Assembly (NCBI GenBank): GCA_913775175.1
Contig: CAJYKU010000030.1
Location: forward strand, 1-64,000
Reading direction: 5' to 3'
Source of the DNA: an uncultured Pantoea sp.
GTDB taxonomy: Bacteria; Pseudomonadota; Gammaproteobacteria; Enterobacterales; Enterobacteriaceae
Length of the DNA stretch: 64,000 bases
In this document: in pieces, positions 29,768 to 39,258 of the stretch
Numbering within the stretch: position 1 is the stretch's first letter
Layout: every line of letters starts with the position of its first letter
The notes under the pieces: generated by a model
Told to the model about the DNA's origin: nothing
The model's input: only the letters and a program-made list of their open reading frames with translations
The model's database searches: none
Program-made: the position numbers and the translations under genes

Positions 29768-29888
29768 CTAGCCTCCTCCGTAGAAGGTCACGCTTCTGAC
29801 GTGCCTTATCACAACGTTCTTCGTTCAGCCTGGTCCGCCCTGCCCTGATGGCAAAAGCTGGCACATCTCTGCGATATCAAATCTGCGC

Positions 29889-30977
29889 TCAGGATCCGCG
29901 ACACTCGTTAATTGCAGCCAGCACCATATCATGTGCAACGCCGGCACGCACTTCAGAGCGACCAATAGCGAGAGGCAGCACCAGACGCAGCTCACCGCCC
30001 ACGACTTTTTTGTCGCGCATCATATGCGGCAGATAGTCTTCAGCCGTCATGGAATCAGGCCCGGTGACCGGCAAGCCAGCACGCTGCAACAGAGCAATAA
30101 TACGATCGGCATCTGCGGCGCTAAACTGCCCCAAACGCTGAGCAGTACGCGCAGCCATCACCATGCCGGCAGCCACAGCTTCGCCATGCAGCCAGTTGCC
30201 ATATCCCATATGCGCTTCAATGGCATGGCCAAAGGTATGGCCCAGATTCAGCAGCGCGCGCAAACCTGTTTCACGCTCATCGGCGGCAACAACTTCAGCT
30301 TTCAGCTCACAGCAGCGACGGATACACCACGCAATTGCGCGCTCATCCAGCGCCAGCAGCGCATCAAGATTCTGCTCCAGCCAGTTAAAGAATTCGCCAT
30401 CCAGAATGATGCCATATTTGATCACTTCAGCCAGGCCAGAGGCCAGCTCGCGTGGCGGTAACGTCGCCAGACAATCGGTATCAATCACCACTGATGCAGG
30501 CTGGTAAAACGCGCCAATCATGTTCTTGCCAAGTGGATGATTCACTGCGGTTTTGCCGCCGACCGAAGAGTCAACCTGCGACAACAGTGTAGTAGGCACC
30601 TGAATAAAGCGAACACCGCGCTGATAGCTAGCCGCGGCAAATCCGGTAAGGTCACCAATAACACCGCCACCAAGCGCAATCAGTGTCGTATCACGACCAT
30701 GCGGCTTCTGCAGCAGTGCAGTAAATACCTCATCCATTACCGCCAGCGTTTTATATTGCTCGCCATCCGGCAGGATAACCTGATCAACCCTGACACCCAG
30801 CTGAGTAAGCAGCGTAGCAACTTTCTCAAGATAGAGTGGGGCCAGCGTCTGGTTGGTAACCAGCATAGCGTGATCGCCTGCCTTCAGCGGCCAAAACGAA
30901 GCCGGATCTGCGAACAATCCGGCAGCAATGGTAATGGGGTAACTACGATCCCCCAGTGAGACAGTGATCTTCTCCAT
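29889..30977 (-). CDS. aroB: 3-Dehydroquinate synthase
   Basis: The 362-residue NAD-dependent enzyme makes 3-dehydroquinate from DAHP, the second step of the shikimate pathway. The nucleotide-binding region [22 protein letters not shown] and the metal-site helices with [13 protein letters not shown] and HGEAVAAGM are clear. It follows aroK by 39 bases and precedes damX, matching E. coli in order and length. Confidence 0.98.
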   Translation of the reverse strand: MEKITVSLGDRSYPITIAAGLFADPASFWPLKAGDHAMLVTNQTLAPLYLEKVATLLTQLGVRVDQVILPDGEQYKTLAVMDEVFTALLQKPHGRDTTLIALGGGVIGDLTGFAAASYQRGVRFIQVPTTLLSQVDSSVGGKTAVNHPLGKNMIGAFYQPASVVIDTDCLATLPPRELASGLAEVIKYGIILDGEFFNWLEQNLDALLALDERAIAWCIRRCCELKAEVVAADERETGLRALLNLGHTFGHAIEAHMGYGNWLHGEAVAAGMVMAARTAQRLGQFSAADADRIIALLQRAGLPVTGPDSMTAEDYLPHMMRDKKVVGGELRLVLPLAIGRSEVRAGVAHDMVLAAINECRGS

Positions 30978-31016
30978 GATGACCGATACCTGTTGCTGAG
31001 CCCTCAGGACGCTGGA

Positions 31017-31538
31017 TTAATTTTTTTCCAGCATATTGATGATCTGATTGGCGACCACTTTGGCACTTTGATCATCAGTGCGAATAGTGACGTCAGCGAT
31101 CTCTTCATAAAGCGGATTGCGTTCATCCGCCAGCGCCTCGAGCACTTCACGAGGCGGTTCATCAACTTGCAGCAGCGGACGCTTTTTATCGCGTTGCGTG
31201 CGGGCAAGCTGCTTTTCAATGGTGGTTTCCAGATAGACGACCACGCCGCGGGCGGAGAGACGATTGCGCGTTTCACGGGATTTGACTGAACCGCCGCCGG
31301 TCGCCAGTACGATGCCTTGTTTTTCGGTCAACTCGTTGATGATTTTTTCTTCGCGATCGCGGAAACCAGCTTCGCCTTCCACATCAAATACCCAGCCTAC
31401 ATCCGCTCCGGTACGTCGCTCAATTTCCTGATCGGAATCGAAAAATTCCATATTGAGTTGCTGAGCTAACTGACGACCAATAGTGCTTTTGCCGGCACCC
31501 ATCGGCCCAACCAGAAAGATATTGCGTTTCTCTGCCAT
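31017..31538 (-). CDS. aroK: Shikimate kinase I
   Basis: The 173-residue kinase phosphorylates shikimate at the 3-OH. It has the P-loop GPMGAGKST (residues 11-19), [11 protein letters not shown] for substrate binding, GGGSV and the lid segment [11 protein letters not shown]. It is almost identical to E. coli AroK and leads the aroKB-damX-dam-rpe-gph-trpS series downstream of hofQ. Confidence 0.98.
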   Translation of the reverse strand: MAEKRNIFLVGPMGAGKSTIGRQLAQQLNMEFFDSDQEIERRTGADVGWVFDVEGEAGFRDREEKIINELTEKQGIVLATGGGSVKSRETRNRLSARGVVVYLETTIEKQLARTQRDKKRPLLQVDEPPREVLEALADERNPLYEEIADVTIRTDDQSAKVVANQIINMLEKN

Positions 31539-32020
31539 TTTATCGGTATTACTAAGAATTCGTTGATGATACCCCGCGTTCAGCGCATTGCTGGCGGGAC
31601 AGGAACTGAGACCTCATAAGCATTAGCAAGAGTCAGATAGAAAATTATCTCAACACTCATGGCCGTTTGGCAACCGAATAAATCGCCTCCGGCAACCTGC
31701 ACACAGGTATAGTCTTTGGTTCGCGAGACGAAAACGCTCTTCCTTACGTGCCTTCATTAAACAGGCTGCGGCTAAGCAGGCCGGGGATGTTCGTGTTTTT
31801 TGTCCATTGACATAACCACTGAAACGGGCCCCTTTTCTGCTCGTTACGACCTGCATCATGCTGGCATATTTCTTTTTTGACGCCAGTATCGCTTGTAACT
31901 GACATCCGTCGGAAGATTATACTGCCGCGTTCCGCTACACCGTTTTAAAATCGCTAAACCTTGTAAGCTAATTCCTCTCCTGCGTCAACGCGGATGGCAC
32001 TACAGAACGAATTTTCCGCT
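31539..32020 (-). other. Gene-free interval between hofQ and aroK
   Basis: About 480 bases. Short open frames occur but none has a convincing start, ribosome site or recognisable product. In E. coli the aroK promoters lie in this interval, so it is expected to hold them, but I could not identify a confident -35/-10 pair. Confidence 0.5.
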
Positions 32021-33280
32021 TTATCCGGCGGAAAGCGCTGCTTCCCTGACCAGTCTTGGCGTAATAAAGATAACCAGCTCCCGCTTTTTCTGCTCGTGCA
32101 GTTGCTGACGAAACAGCGCCCCCAGAAGTGGGATCTCACCTAACCAGGGCACCTGCTTAGCGCTTTGTGTGCGCTGCTGCTGAAAAATGCCGCCCAGTGC
32201 CAGCGTCTCGCCATCGCGCAGCGTGACCTGGGTTTCAATCTCTTGCTTATCAATGCTCAGTACCTGATTCTCGCCCAGCGTTAACGTACGGCCCGGCATG
32301 TTCTGACTCAGCCGGATACGCAGCTGGATCCGTCCATTGCCCAGCACTACCGGTGTCACCTCCATGCCCAGTACAGCCTCTTTAAACTCAATCGCCGTCG
32401 CGCCACTATTACCCGATTTCACCTCATAGGGAATTTCAGTGCCCTGCTTGATTGTGGCGGTCTGCTGATGCGCAGTGAAGAGGCGCGGACTGGCGATGAT
32501 CTCGATCTGATTCTCCTGTTCCAGCGCACTCAGCTCCAGATCCAGCAATTCGCCACTCATTTTTGCCAGCGTGACACCAGCGCGCAGTGCGGGAGAGCTT
32601 ACCGCCAGCGGGATCTCCAGCTGCGGAGCACGCAGCGTTGCTGCCACGGCATCAGCAGGAGAGAGCTGCCAGCTGACGCCAAGTTCGCGCAGATGCTCTT
32701 CATTAAGCGTCACGATGTGTGCCAGTAGCTCAACCTGTTCAAGCGGGCGATCCAGCGCGTTGATCCAGCGTAGAGTACGGCTCAGCGCCAGCGCGGTATC
32801 ACGTAACAGCAGCGCATTGGTCCGTTTATCCACCGTGACGCTGCCGCGCGGTGTCAGTAAAGTACGCTCCGCCTGCAGACTACGGTAAATCTCGCTGGCG
32901 CTGGCATAGTGCAGTGTGACGCGCCGCTGCTCCAGCGGCAGCTCAGCACGCATCGTTTCACGTTGCTGTTGTGCCTGCTGCGCCTGTTGCTGCTGCCAGC
33001 CTGGCGGATAGACCAGCAGTACGCCCTCCTCCTCTGTTATCACCAGACCGGTCAGCCGCGAGATAAGATCCCGTGCCCGTGCCGCGCTCACCTTTTCCAG
33101 ACGCAGTGAGAGCTTCCCCTCGACGCCAGGTGCAATCAACAGGTTAGTCTGCTGATAATCTGCCAGTGCCTGCAGGATGCGCGCCACAGGCGCATCATCA
33201 AAAATCAGGCTCAGGTTGGGCTGCTCTGCCAGTAGCGGTGGACTGAGCAGCGCGCCCAGCAGTATGCCGATCCGTTTCAT
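32021..33280 (-). CDS. hofQ: HofQ secretin, DNA-utilisation outer-membrane pore
   Basis: The 419-residue protein has a signal peptide (MKRIGILLGALLSPPLLA), N-domains with two stretches typical of secretins (DAPVARILQALADYQQTNLLIAPGV; VDKRTNALLLRD) and a C-terminal secretin domain (IIASPRLFTAHQQTATIKQGTEIPY; GETLALGGIF; LVIFITPRLV). A short Gln-rich stretch lies near residues 96-106. It would form the outer-membrane gate of a type IV pilus-like DNA uptake system. The start at 33280 follows GAGGG and overlaps the end of hofP by 83 bases in a different frame. Confidence 0.92.
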   Translation of the reverse strand: MKRIGILLGALLSPPLLAEQPNLSLIFDDAPVARILQALADYQQTNLLIAPGVEGKLSLRLEKVSAARARDLISRLTGLVITEEEGVLLVYPPGWQQQQAQQAQQQRETMRAELPLEQRRVTLHYASASEIYRSLQAERTLLTPRGSVTVDKRTNALLLRDTALALSRTLRWINALDRPLEQVELLAHIVTLNEEHLRELGVSWQLSPADAVAATLRAPQLEIPLAVSSPALRAGVTLAKMSGELLDLELSALEQENQIEIIASPRLFTAHQQTATIKQGTEIPYEVKSGNSGATAIEFKEAVLGMEVTPVVLGNGRIQLRIRLSQNMPGRTLTLGENQVLSIDKQEIETQVTLRDGETLALGGIFQQQRTQSAKQVPWLGEIPLLGALFRQQLHEQKKRELVIFITPRLVREAALSAG

Positions 33281-33608
33281 AAAATCCCTCTCTGATGACC
33301 CAGACGATCCGCTGTTGCGCACAGCGCTGATTGGCTATCAGTACCAGCGCATAAGGTGTAATTTTTGCTACCTGCCAGGGCGTAGACGGAAATGCCATGC
33401 CGGTTTTCAGCCGATGACTTTTCCCCTCAGGCGATAAAAGCCACGCGGTAAAATGGGGTGCGCTGCCGACAATACCCTGCAGATACCAGTGTTGCGGTGC
33501 CGCCACTCTGCTGTCGCAGTGACTCCCCTCCGGTGGAGAGAAAGGATCGCGAGCCAGTCCGCTACCCTGCCAGAGCAGCAGCCAGAGCAGAACGCTACTT
33601 CGCATCAT
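33198..33608 (-). CDS. hofP: HofP, DNA-utilisation protein
   Basis: The roughly 136-residue protein has an N-terminal hydrophobic segment (SSVLLWLLLWQGSGLA) followed by RDPFSPPEG, and resembles PilP-type components that connect the inner-membrane pilus platform to the secretin. The start is uncertain: two consecutive ATG codons (33608, 33605) lie inside the end of hofO and no strong ribosome site is seen. Its last 83 bases overlap hofQ; as far as I recall, E. coli has a similar overlap. Confidence 0.82.
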   Translation of the reverse strand: MMRSSVLLWLLLWQGSGLARDPFSPPEGSHCDSRVAAPQHWYLQGIVGSAPHFTAWLLSPEGKSHRLKTGMAFPSTPWQVAKITPYALVLIANQRCAQQRIVWVIREGFYETDRHTAGRAAQSTATGRAAQPEPDF

Positions 33609-34083
33609 CGTGCGCAAGCCATAGCTGTGCTATCAGGATGTGCTGACCGCTGCGCAGAGAAAAGCGCTGCGGCACAGGCTGTGCGCTGGCTGCAAGTTCG
33701 GTAAACAGCGGCACAAATTCACGCCAGGAGAGATGCAGTATCAACTCTGGTGGCTGACTCTGCGGCTGCCAGCTCTCAAGCTGGGGGCCGCGCGCAGTAA
33801 GCAACCGATTAATTTCTGCTGGCAAAGGCGCGCTTAGCGGCCGGGACTGCAGTGCAGCGATATCACGCTGTAACTCAGCAACAGAGGGATGCATTGTTTG
33901 TCGCAATTGTCGCTGCTGCAGCTGTAGTTCAGCCAGCTGCGCCTGATGCTGAACCAGCATCTGCTGCTGAGGCCGCAGTAATACCAGCCACAGAAGCAGC
34001 AACAAACTGCCCGCAAGCATTAAACAGAAACCAACGCGCCAGATCACAGGCCACATCAAATAGCGCTCTGTAAGTTCACTCAT
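33595..34083 (-). CDS. hofO: HofO, DNA-utilisation protein
   Basis: The 162-residue protein has a short cytoplasmic start, one membrane segment (about 11-33) and a Gln/Leu-rich coiled coil, the layout of PilO-like pilus assembly proteins. The start at 34083 overlaps the hofN stop by 8 bases. It belongs to the hofMNOPQ operon, used for growth on DNA as a nutrient in E. coli. Confidence 0.85.
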   Translation of the reverse strand: MSELTERYLMWPVIWRVGFCLMLAGSLLLLLWLVLLRPQQQMLVQHQAQLAELQLQQRQLRQTMHPSVAELQRDIAALQSRPLSAPLPAEINRLLTARGPQLESWQPQSQPPELILHLSWREFVPLFTELAASAQPVPQRFSLRSGQHILIAQLWLAHDDAK

Positions 34084-34618
34084 CAGGCAGCTCCTGTATT
34101 CGCATCCGTAATGTAAAGCGATATCTGCCACCCGGCTCTCGTATCACAGCACCCTGCCTGACCGTGGCAAACAGCGGCTCCCGCAGCAGTTTCTGGCGCA
34201 GTTTATCTATGGCACCCATGCTCTCTGACCATCCCTCCATCAGCATGGTTTGCTGCTGGCGTTCAATACGCGCCAGCCATAGCGTATCCGGCAGCAAAGC
34301 GGGTAGCTGTTGCCAGAAGCGATGCCACTGCTGAAACTGCTGCGCTATCCGCTGACGCTGGCGCTGCGCATTATGCAGTGCATCGCGTTCAGTGCGCAGC
34401 GACCGCTGCTGCTTCTGCAACTGCTGCAGCTGCAGCAACTGCTGCCGGGCATGCTGTACGGCTCTGCCAGCCTGAAATAGCTGCTGTTCACTGCGCCATA
34501 TCAGCATCATGGCGCTGAGCAGCACCAGCGTAATAATGATGCTCAGTAGCAGTCGTGTTTGCCGCCGCCGCTGTTGCAGACGTCGCTCTCGCCAGGGCAG
34601 CAGATTAACCATCAGCAT
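34076..34618 (-). CDS. hofN: HofN, DNA-utilisation protein
   Basis: The 180-residue protein has an N-terminal MVNLLPWRERR motif (the PilN hallmark, NxLPWR), one membrane segment (about 22-44), a long Gln/Arg-rich coiled coil and a C-terminal PilN-like domain. The chosen ATG at 34618 overlaps the hofM stop (TGATG); an ATG two codons later is also possible. It is expected to bind HofM through the N-terminal motif. Confidence 0.87.
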   Translation of the reverse strand: MLMVNLLPWRERRLQQRRRQTRLLLSIIITLVLLSAMMLIWRSEQQLFQAGRAVQHARQQLLQLQQLQKQQRSLRTERDALHNAQRQRQRIAQQFQQWHRFWQQLPALLPDTLWLARIERQQQTMLMEGWSESMGAIDKLRQKLLREPLFATVRQGAVIREPGGRYRFTLRMRIQELPDE

Positions 34619-35427
34619 CACTTATCCTCAGGACGCAGCGCCAGTCCCAGAGCCAGAGCAAAGTCACCATCACTGGGCGGCAGCGGCGGTTGCAGGTAGT
34701 GCAATAGCGACAGTGGCTTGCATGGCTTCGCCTGTAGCGTCTCAAGCAGCGCTGATGACGTGCAGAGGCGCTGGTCTGCCTGAGGAAAAAGCTGCTCCAG
34801 CTCCGCCTGATTAAGCTCTCCGGCAACCGCACCAGAGAGCATTATGCTGTCGTTAAGCACCCAGAACCAGTGTTCGCCAGCCGGATGAATCAGTAAGGTC
34901 TGCGGCGGAAGTGGCAGGCGCAGTGCAATCTGGGTTAATGCCAGCGTGCTGAGTTCAAATACATCAGGCTGCAATCCGGCCTGCTGTAACGGCGTCAGCC
35001 ATTGCGCCACGCTATCGCGGCGTGCAGCAGTAACCTGCAGCGTGTTATCCGCGGCGCTGGAGTGGTAATCGAAGGCCAGCGCCGCAGCATCAACCGGAAA
35101 GAGACGCCGGGCTGAGGCGGTGACGTAGCGATTCAGTGCCGGTTCACGCAGTGTGGTCTGCGGCAGCGGTAAAGTGCGCTGCAGCACTAGTTGCGGAGGC
35201 AACCCTACACGCAGCGAGAACTGTTTAGGTAGCTGCTGCCGCCAGCGCCTTAACATCTCTTGTAACAGCAGCGAGCTTTGCAACAGGCCGTTGCGTAACG
35301 TATCGTGCGGCAGCGATTGCTGCCACCAGTGGCGTAGCTGCCAGCCATGACGGCGGCGTTCAATCGCCAGAGCACAAATATGCCCGCTCTGAATATCCAG
35401 TCCAACTTGCCAGCGCTGAAAAGCCAT
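34618..35427 (-). CDS. hofM: HofM, PilM-like DNA-utilisation protein
   Basis: The 269-residue cytoplasmic protein resembles PilM, an actin-like ATPase-fold component of type IV pilus machines (GLDIQSGHICALAIERR at the start). It is first in hofMNOPQ, preceded by AAGGAGATTGCGCCT, and divergent from mrcA. The operon lacks its own pilin and motor genes here. Confidence 0.87.
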   Translation of the reverse strand: MAFQRWQVGLDIQSGHICALAIERRRHGWQLRHWWQQSLPHDTLRNGLLQSSLLLQEMLRRWRQQLPKQFSLRVGLPPQLVLQRTLPLPQTTLREPALNRYVTASARRLFPVDAAALAFDYHSSAADNTLQVTAARRDSVAQWLTPLQQAGLQPDVFELSTLALTQIALRLPLPPQTLLIHPAGEHWFWVLNDSIMLSGAVAGELNQAELEQLFPQADQRLCTSSALLETLQAKPCKPLSLLHYLQPPLPPSDGDFALALGLALRPEDK

Positions 35428-35580
35428 AGGCGCAATCTCCTTATTATTAAAGGGAGACGCTAAACCCGACTATGCTAGATGGCAGGCAGGTGACGGGTAT
35501 ATCAAAGCGTCAGGCTTGCCTTTATACTACCGCGCGATTGTTTATAAACTGCCCAAACGCCAACAGATGGGAATTTTCAG

Positions 35581-38130
35581 GTGAAGTTCGTAAAGTATTT
35601 ATTAATTCTGGCAGTGTGTTGCATTTTGCTGGGAGCCGGCACGGTATATGGCTTGTACAAATATATTGAGCCGCAGCTGCCCGATGTAAACACATTGAAA
35701 GATGTGCGTTTGCAGACTCCAATGCAGGTCTACAGCGCCGATGGCGAATTAATCGCCCAGTATGGGGAGAAGCGCCGTGTACCGCTGACCCTGAAGCAGA
35801 TGCCTCCTGAGCTGATCAAAGCCTTTATCGCTACTGAAGATAGCCGCTTTTATGAGCATCATGGCGTTGACCCGGTAGGGATTTTCCGGGCAGCCAGTAT
35901 CGCACTGATGTCAGGCCACGCCTCTCAGGGAGCCAGTACGATTACTCAACAGCTGGCGCGTAACTTCTTTCTGAGTCCTGAGCGCACGCTGATGCGTAAA
36001 ATCAAGGAAGCGTTTCTGGCAATCCGTATCGAACAGCTGCTGAGTAAAGATGAGATCCTTGAGCTCTATCTCAACAAGATCTATCTCGGCTATCGTGCCT
36101 ATGGCGTGGGTGCTGCAGCTCAGGTCTATTTTGGTAAATCGGTAGACCAGCTGTCGCTGAGTGAAATGGCGATGATCGCCGGATTGCCAAAAGCGCCCTC
36201 AACTTTTAACCCACTCTACTCACATAGCCGTGCGCTGGCGCGTCGCAACGTGGTTCTGGCGCGTATGCTGGATCAGAACGACATTACTCAGCAGCAGTAT
36301 GATGAGGCACGTAACACGCCGCTTACCGCCAGCTATCATGGCCCGGAGATCGCCTTCTCTGCTCCCTACCTGAGTGAGATGGTGCGGCAGGAGATGGTGA
36401 AGCGCTACGGCGATCGTGCGTATGAGGATGGCTACAAAGTCTATACCACGGTTACCCGTCGTCTGCAGGAGGCGGCACAACAGGCAGTGCGCAACAATGT
36501 CATGGCCTATGACATGCGTCATGGCTATCGCGGTCCAGCCGATGTACTGTGGAAAACAGGCGAAGCGAGCTGGGATCAAACGCGTATCCTGAACAAATTG
36601 AAGACGCTGCCAGCCTATGGGCCACTGAATGCTGCCGTGGTCACCAGCGCCAGTGCGCAGGATGCCACCGCGCTGCTGAAAGATGGCAGCACGGTTACGC
36701 TGAAACTGGCAGGCGTGCGCTGGGCGCGTCCTTACAAATCAGATACCCTGCAGGGCCCGACACCACGCAGCGTGACGCAGGTTCTGCAGAGCGGCCAGCA
36801 GATCTGGGTACGTAAAATGGGTGATGAGTGGTGGCTGGGCCAGGTACCGCTGGTTAATTCAGCGCTGGTTTCACTGAATCCGGAAGATGGTGCTGTACGT
36901 GCGCTGGTAGGCGGCTTTGACTTCAGTCAGAGCATGTTTAACCGTGCCACTCAGGCGCTGCGTCAGGTGGGGTCTAATATCAAGCCATTCCTCTACACCG
37001 CAGCGATGGATCGCGGCCTGACGCTGGCCTCCATCCTTAATGATGTACCCATTTCACGCTGGGATGCCGGTGCAGGCGCTGACTGGCGGCCAAAAAACTC
37101 CCCGTCTACCTATGCAGGTCCGATTCGCTTACGCCAGGGATTAGGAGAGTCCAAGAACGTGGTGATGGTACGGGCAATGCGTGCTATGGGGGTCGACTAC
37201 GCGGCAGAATATCTGCAACGCTTTGGTTTTCCGGCGCAGAATATTATTCACACAGAATCCCTGGCGCTGGGAGCGGCCTCCTTTACGCCAATGCAGGTCG
37301 CGCGCGGCTATGCGGTAATGGCCAATGGTGGCTTCCTGGTTGATCCATATTTTATCAGCCGTATTGAAAATGAGCAGGGCGATAAGATTTATACAGCCAC
37401 GCCGAAAATCGCCTGTCCGCAGTGCAACCTGCCAGTGCTCTATGGCGATACGAAAAAATCGGTGGCACTGAATGAAGAGAGCATTGAGAACGTAGCGACG
37501 TCTGATGAGTCACAGAATCAGACAGTGCCGCAGCCAGCTCTGGAACAGGTTCCGGCGCAGCCGCAGCCCGCAGGCGATCTGCAGTATGCGCCACACGTCA
37601 TCAACACGCCGCTCTCTTTCCTGATTAAAAGCGCGCTGAACTCTAATATCTTTGGCGAGCCAGGCTGGATGGGTACAGGCTGGCGTGCCGGACGCGATCT
37701 CAAGCGCAACGATATTGGTGGCAAAACCGGTACGACCAATAGCTCCAAAGATGCCTGGTTCTCTGGCTATGGCCCGGGCGTTGTGACCTCGGTATGGATC
37801 GGTTTTGATGATTCACGTGCGCTGGGCCGTTCGACGGTTTCCGGGGCAATTCCGGATCAAATCTCTGGTTATGAGGGCGGTGCTAAAAGTGCTCAGCCTG
37901 CATGGGACGACTACATGAAGTCAGCCCTCGACGGTGTGCCGGAACAACCGCTGACGCCGCCTGACGGCGTGGTAACAGTGACCATTGACCGCTCAACCGG
38001 TAAACTGGCAAACGGCGGTGGCAATACACGTCAGGAATACTTTATTAACGGCACCCAGCCAACCGAGTATTCCACACATGATGTCGGCACCACGATTATG
38101 GATAATGGTGAAAGCCACGAGCTGTTCTGA
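35581..38130 (+). CDS. mrcA: Penicillin-binding protein 1A
   Basis: The 849-residue bifunctional peptidoglycan synthase has an N-terminal membrane anchor (about 5-27), a GT51 glycosyltransferase domain with catalytic Glu86 in ATEDSRFYEHHG, and a transpeptidase domain with nucleophile Ser465 in GSNIKPF, and KTGTT at 715-719. The start is GTG, as in E. coli, with a weak ribosome site. It is divergent from hofM and followed by a good terminator. Confidence 0.98.
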   Translation: MKFVKYLLILAVCCILLGAGTVYGLYKYIEPQLPDVNTLKDVRLQTPMQVYSADGELIAQYGEKRRVPLTLKQMPPELIKAFIATEDSRFYEHHGVDPVGIFRAASIALMSGHASQGASTITQQLARNFFLSPERTLMRKIKEAFLAIRIEQLLSKDEILELYLNKIYLGYRAYGVGAAAQVYFGKSVDQLSLSEMAMIAGLPKAPSTFNPLYSHSRALARRNVVLARMLDQNDITQQQYDEARNTPLTASYHGPEIAFSAPYLSEMVRQEMVKRYGDRAYEDGYKVYTTVTRRLQEAAQQAVRNNVMAYDMRHGYRGPADVLWKTGEASWDQTRILNKLKTLPAYGPLNAAVVTSASAQDATALLKDGSTVTLKLAGVRWARPYKSDTLQGPTPRSVTQVLQSGQQIWVRKMGDEWWLGQVPLVNSALVSLNPEDGAVRALVGGFDFSQSMFNRATQALRQVGSNIKPFLYTAAMDRGLTLASILNDVPISRWDAGAGADWRPKNSPSTYAGPIRLRQGLGESKNVVMVRAMRAMGVDYAAEYLQRFGFPAQNIIHTESLALGAASFTPMQVARGYAVMANGGFLVDPYFISRIENEQGDKIYTATPKIACPQCNLPVLYGDTKKSVALNEESIENVATSDESQNQTVPQPALEQVPAQPQPAGDLQYAPHVINTPLSFLIKSALNSNIFGEPGWMGTGWRAGRDLKRNDIGGKTGTTNSSKDAWFSGYGPGVVTSVWIGFDDSRALGRSTVSGAIPDQISGYEGGAKSAQPAWDDYMKSALDGVPEQPLTPPDGVVTVTIDRSTGKLANGGGNTRQEYFINGTQPTEYSTHDVGTTIMDNGESHELF

Positions 38131-38136
38131 CAAATA

Positions 38137-38161
38137 GAGGCGCCTCAGGGCGCCTTTTTTA
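38137..38161 (+). terminator. Terminator after mrcA
   Basis: A 7-bp stem AGGCGCC/GGCGCCT with a TCAG loop is followed by six T, 7 bases past the mrcA stop: a standard rho-independent terminator. Confidence 0.92.
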
Positions 38162-38305
38162 TATCCGGGAGATGAGTGGTGTTACCAGCAGCAACGTTCT
38201 GTCACGGCATTGCCGCCTGACATCGTGTTGCCGCCGCATGATGGATTAAGCGGCTTAAGCCCGGCATCATCAGCGATATTGCTCGCCGTGACGCCAGAGT
38301 ATTAC

Positions 38306-38872
38306 TTAATAATCCAGCCGTCCCTGCTTAACCAGCCATTCACGCACCATAAACAGCGCGCTAACATTGCGCGCTTCGCGAAAATCGGGCTCATCCAGCA
38401 GCGCCAGCAGATTATTCAGCGGCCAGCGGCGGATAACCAGCGGCTCAGGTTCATCCCCCTCCAGCTTCTCTTCATACAATCCTTCCGCAACCACAATATT
38501 CATCTTGCTGGAAAAATAGGCAGGAGCCATTGTCAGCTTACCAAGCGCTTCAAGCTGCGTGGCACCATAGCCCGCCTCCTCTTTGAGTTCACGATCGGCA
38601 GCTTCAAACGCGTTCTCACCGGGATCGATCAGGCCTTTCGGAAAGCCAAGCTCATAGCTTTCCAGGCCTACTGCGTACTCCTGAATCAGAATCAGCTCAT
38701 CGCCGAGAATCGGCACAATCAGTACTGCCTCACGTCCGGAGGGCTTCATTCGCTCATAGAGACGGCGTGCACCATTGCTAAAAGCGAGGTCGACCGTTTC
38801 GATTGTAAACAGGCGGGAGCGAGCCACTGCTTCCACCTTGAGGATGTCAGGTTTTTTTAATGGAGTGGTCAT
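38306..38872 (-). CDS. nudE: ADP compounds hydrolase NudE
   Basis: The 188-residue Nudix hydrolase acts on ADP-ribose, NADH and diadenosine polyphosphates in E. coli. The Nudix box is visible as GLIDPGENAFEAADRELKEE followed by AGYG. The length matches E. coli NudE (186). It is convergent with mrcA and divergent from igaA, the usual arrangement. Confidence 0.95.
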   Translation of the reverse strand: MTTPLKKPDILKVEAVARSRLFTIETVDLAFSNGARRLYERMKPSGREAVLIVPILGDELILIQEYAVGLESYELGFPKGLIDPGENAFEAADRELKEEAGYGATQLEALGKLTMAPAYFSSKMNIVVAEGLYEEKLEGDEPEPLVIRRWPLNNLLALLDEPDFREARNVSALFMVREWLVKQGRLDY

Positions 38873-39258
38873 ATCAGCCTCAGACGTTACACAGCCTTGT
38901 GAAATGCGATAGCCTCAGCATACCTAAGCTACAGAAATTGTGCGACAGTCAACATGCGCTAAGCTGCCGTTGCAGAAACCAGCTGATGTTTTGCCGCAGG
39001 AGGCATCTGTTTTTTTAGCTGTAAGTCAATTACTACGAGAAAATTCAGAAAATGCCGATACTTAATTGAGACTTGTCTGGTTAACATCCTGACAGGGATT
39101 AATCTAATATTTTATAATCCAATGATTTAGCGCATTATTTTATCAGTGTTTGTTCTTGTCAGAACCTTGTCTGCTCGCCAGAATTGACACATATTAAGAT
39201 TTTCACCGGGAGTAAATTCGTAGCATGAAGGCAGTTTGTAAGCTGGAATGAGCAGAGC
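38873..39258. promoter_or_regulatory. Divergent nudE-igaA intergenic region
   Basis: About 385 bases, clearly more AT-rich than the genes around it, with no credible gene. It must hold the promoters for nudE and igaA, but I cannot choose a specific pair of boxes. Confidence 0.45.

Noticed and set aside
31650-31859. Short minus-strand reading frame of 69 codons in the hofQ-aroK gap, with CxxC near the end
   Set aside because: No ribosome site, no recognisable family and poor composition; it lies in the region expected to hold the aroK promoters.
33198-33280. Long hofP-hofQ overlap as evidence of a frameshift or misassembly
   Set aside because: Both proteins read normally through the overlap and E. 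coli, as I recall, has a comparable overlap.
38239-38272. Palindromic TTAAGCGGCTTAA within a longer imperfect hairpin downstream of nudE
   Set aside because: Stem pairing is patchy and there is no T-run; it could be a weak nudE terminator but is not convincing enough to list.
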